NCBI GenBank assembly: GCA_016191115.1
Contig: JACPPG010000002.1
Location: 61,381 to 125,380, forward strand
DNA: 64,000 nt
From: Planctomycetia bacterium
GTDB lineage: Bacteria; Planctomycetota; Planctomycetia; Pirellulales; JACPPG01
Reading direction: 5' to 3'
The translations under genes and the position numbers were made by a program. Below are positions 63,949 to 64,000 of this stretch, piece after piece. Positions within the stretch are counted from its first letter, which is position 1; every line of letters starts with the position of its first letter. A model generated the notes under the pieces. That model ran no database searches and was not told where the DNA came from. It saw only the letters and a program-made list of their open reading frames with translations.

Positions 63949-64000
63949 ATCGCCGGCGAGAGATCGATTGTGTCCGGGCGCCCCAGACGCCGCCACCGAG

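Overview
The window is high-GC bacterial DNA that reads as a member of the Planctomycetota, probably a Pirellulales-type lineage. Evidence for this: a DUF1559 prepilin-like protein, a WXXGXW/YXWGXW-repeat protein, a Tat-exported Gfo/Idh/MocA oxidoreductase, two PQQ-type beta-propeller proteins, an esterase with dockerin repeats and a PEP-CTERM tail, membrane proteins with the '(R)RWFQF/RRVQFSL' anchor, and many dispersed palindromic repeats. I see no rRNA operon, no canonical tRNA and no CRISPR array. The calls come from motif reading only.

Layout. 0.1-5.6 kb: a GldG-like membrane protein, ABC ATPase and ABC-2 permease operon between two copies of a 157-bp repeat. 6-7.4 kb: a diguanylate cyclase (minus strand) and a block of three nested repeats. 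7.4-10.6 kb: pyrB and pyrC, separated by a small predicted colicin-E3-like nuclease gene and a candidate immunity gene. 10.7-17.8 kb: pcrA-type helicase, a free-standing RNA polymerase alpha-CTD protein, a beta-propeller protein, and three genes coupled by ATGA overlaps. 18-19.7 kb: a Cys/Tyr/Pro-rich secreted protein and a YbaK-type deacylase. 19,935-22,537: a 2.6-kb IS1-family unit with 25-bp terminal inverted repeats and an 8-bp target duplication. Its cargo is a truncated membrane-protein gene, a gene with its own sigma-70 promoter, a strong hairpin followed by a tRNA-like fold with a 9/3 acceptor/T arrangement, and a 56-aa ribbon-helix-helix gene divergent from the transposase. 22.7-36.4 kb: WXXGXW protein, DSD1-type PLP enzyme, HtrA protease, Gfo/Idh/MocA oxidoreductase, several exported proteins, a SABATH-type methyltransferase, an ECF sigma/partner operon and a TolB-like propeller. 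36.7-42.4 kb: cobalamin adenosyltransferase, then amtB, PII and glnD. 42.4-52.9 kb: SMP-30 protein, PilZ-like protein, DUF3500 protein, nucleotide-sugar epimerase, group II PLP decarboxylase, N-acetylneuraminate-lyase-like enzyme, DUF1805 protein, GDSL esterase and an alpha/beta hydrolase. 53-59.6 kb: a heavy-metal RND efflux operon with a double-length adaptor. 59.7-64 kb: a small c-type cytochrome, DUF1559 protein, a beta-propeller protein and a small membrane protein.

Functional links. amtB, PII and glnD form one ammonium uptake and nitrogen-signalling unit: transporter, its signal protein, and the enzyme that modifies that protein on the conserved Tyr51. The His-rich exported protein, lipoprotein, adaptor and CzcA/CusA pump look like one metal-export operon. 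The sigma factor, the membrane protein after it and the coiled-coil protein look like one regulatory operon.

The most unusual parts are the IS1-family unit with its divergent repressor-like gene, 11-bp inverted operator and tRNA-like RNA; the toxin-like pair inside the pyrimidine genes; and several families of palindromic repeats, two of which sit inside the 5' ends of reading frames.
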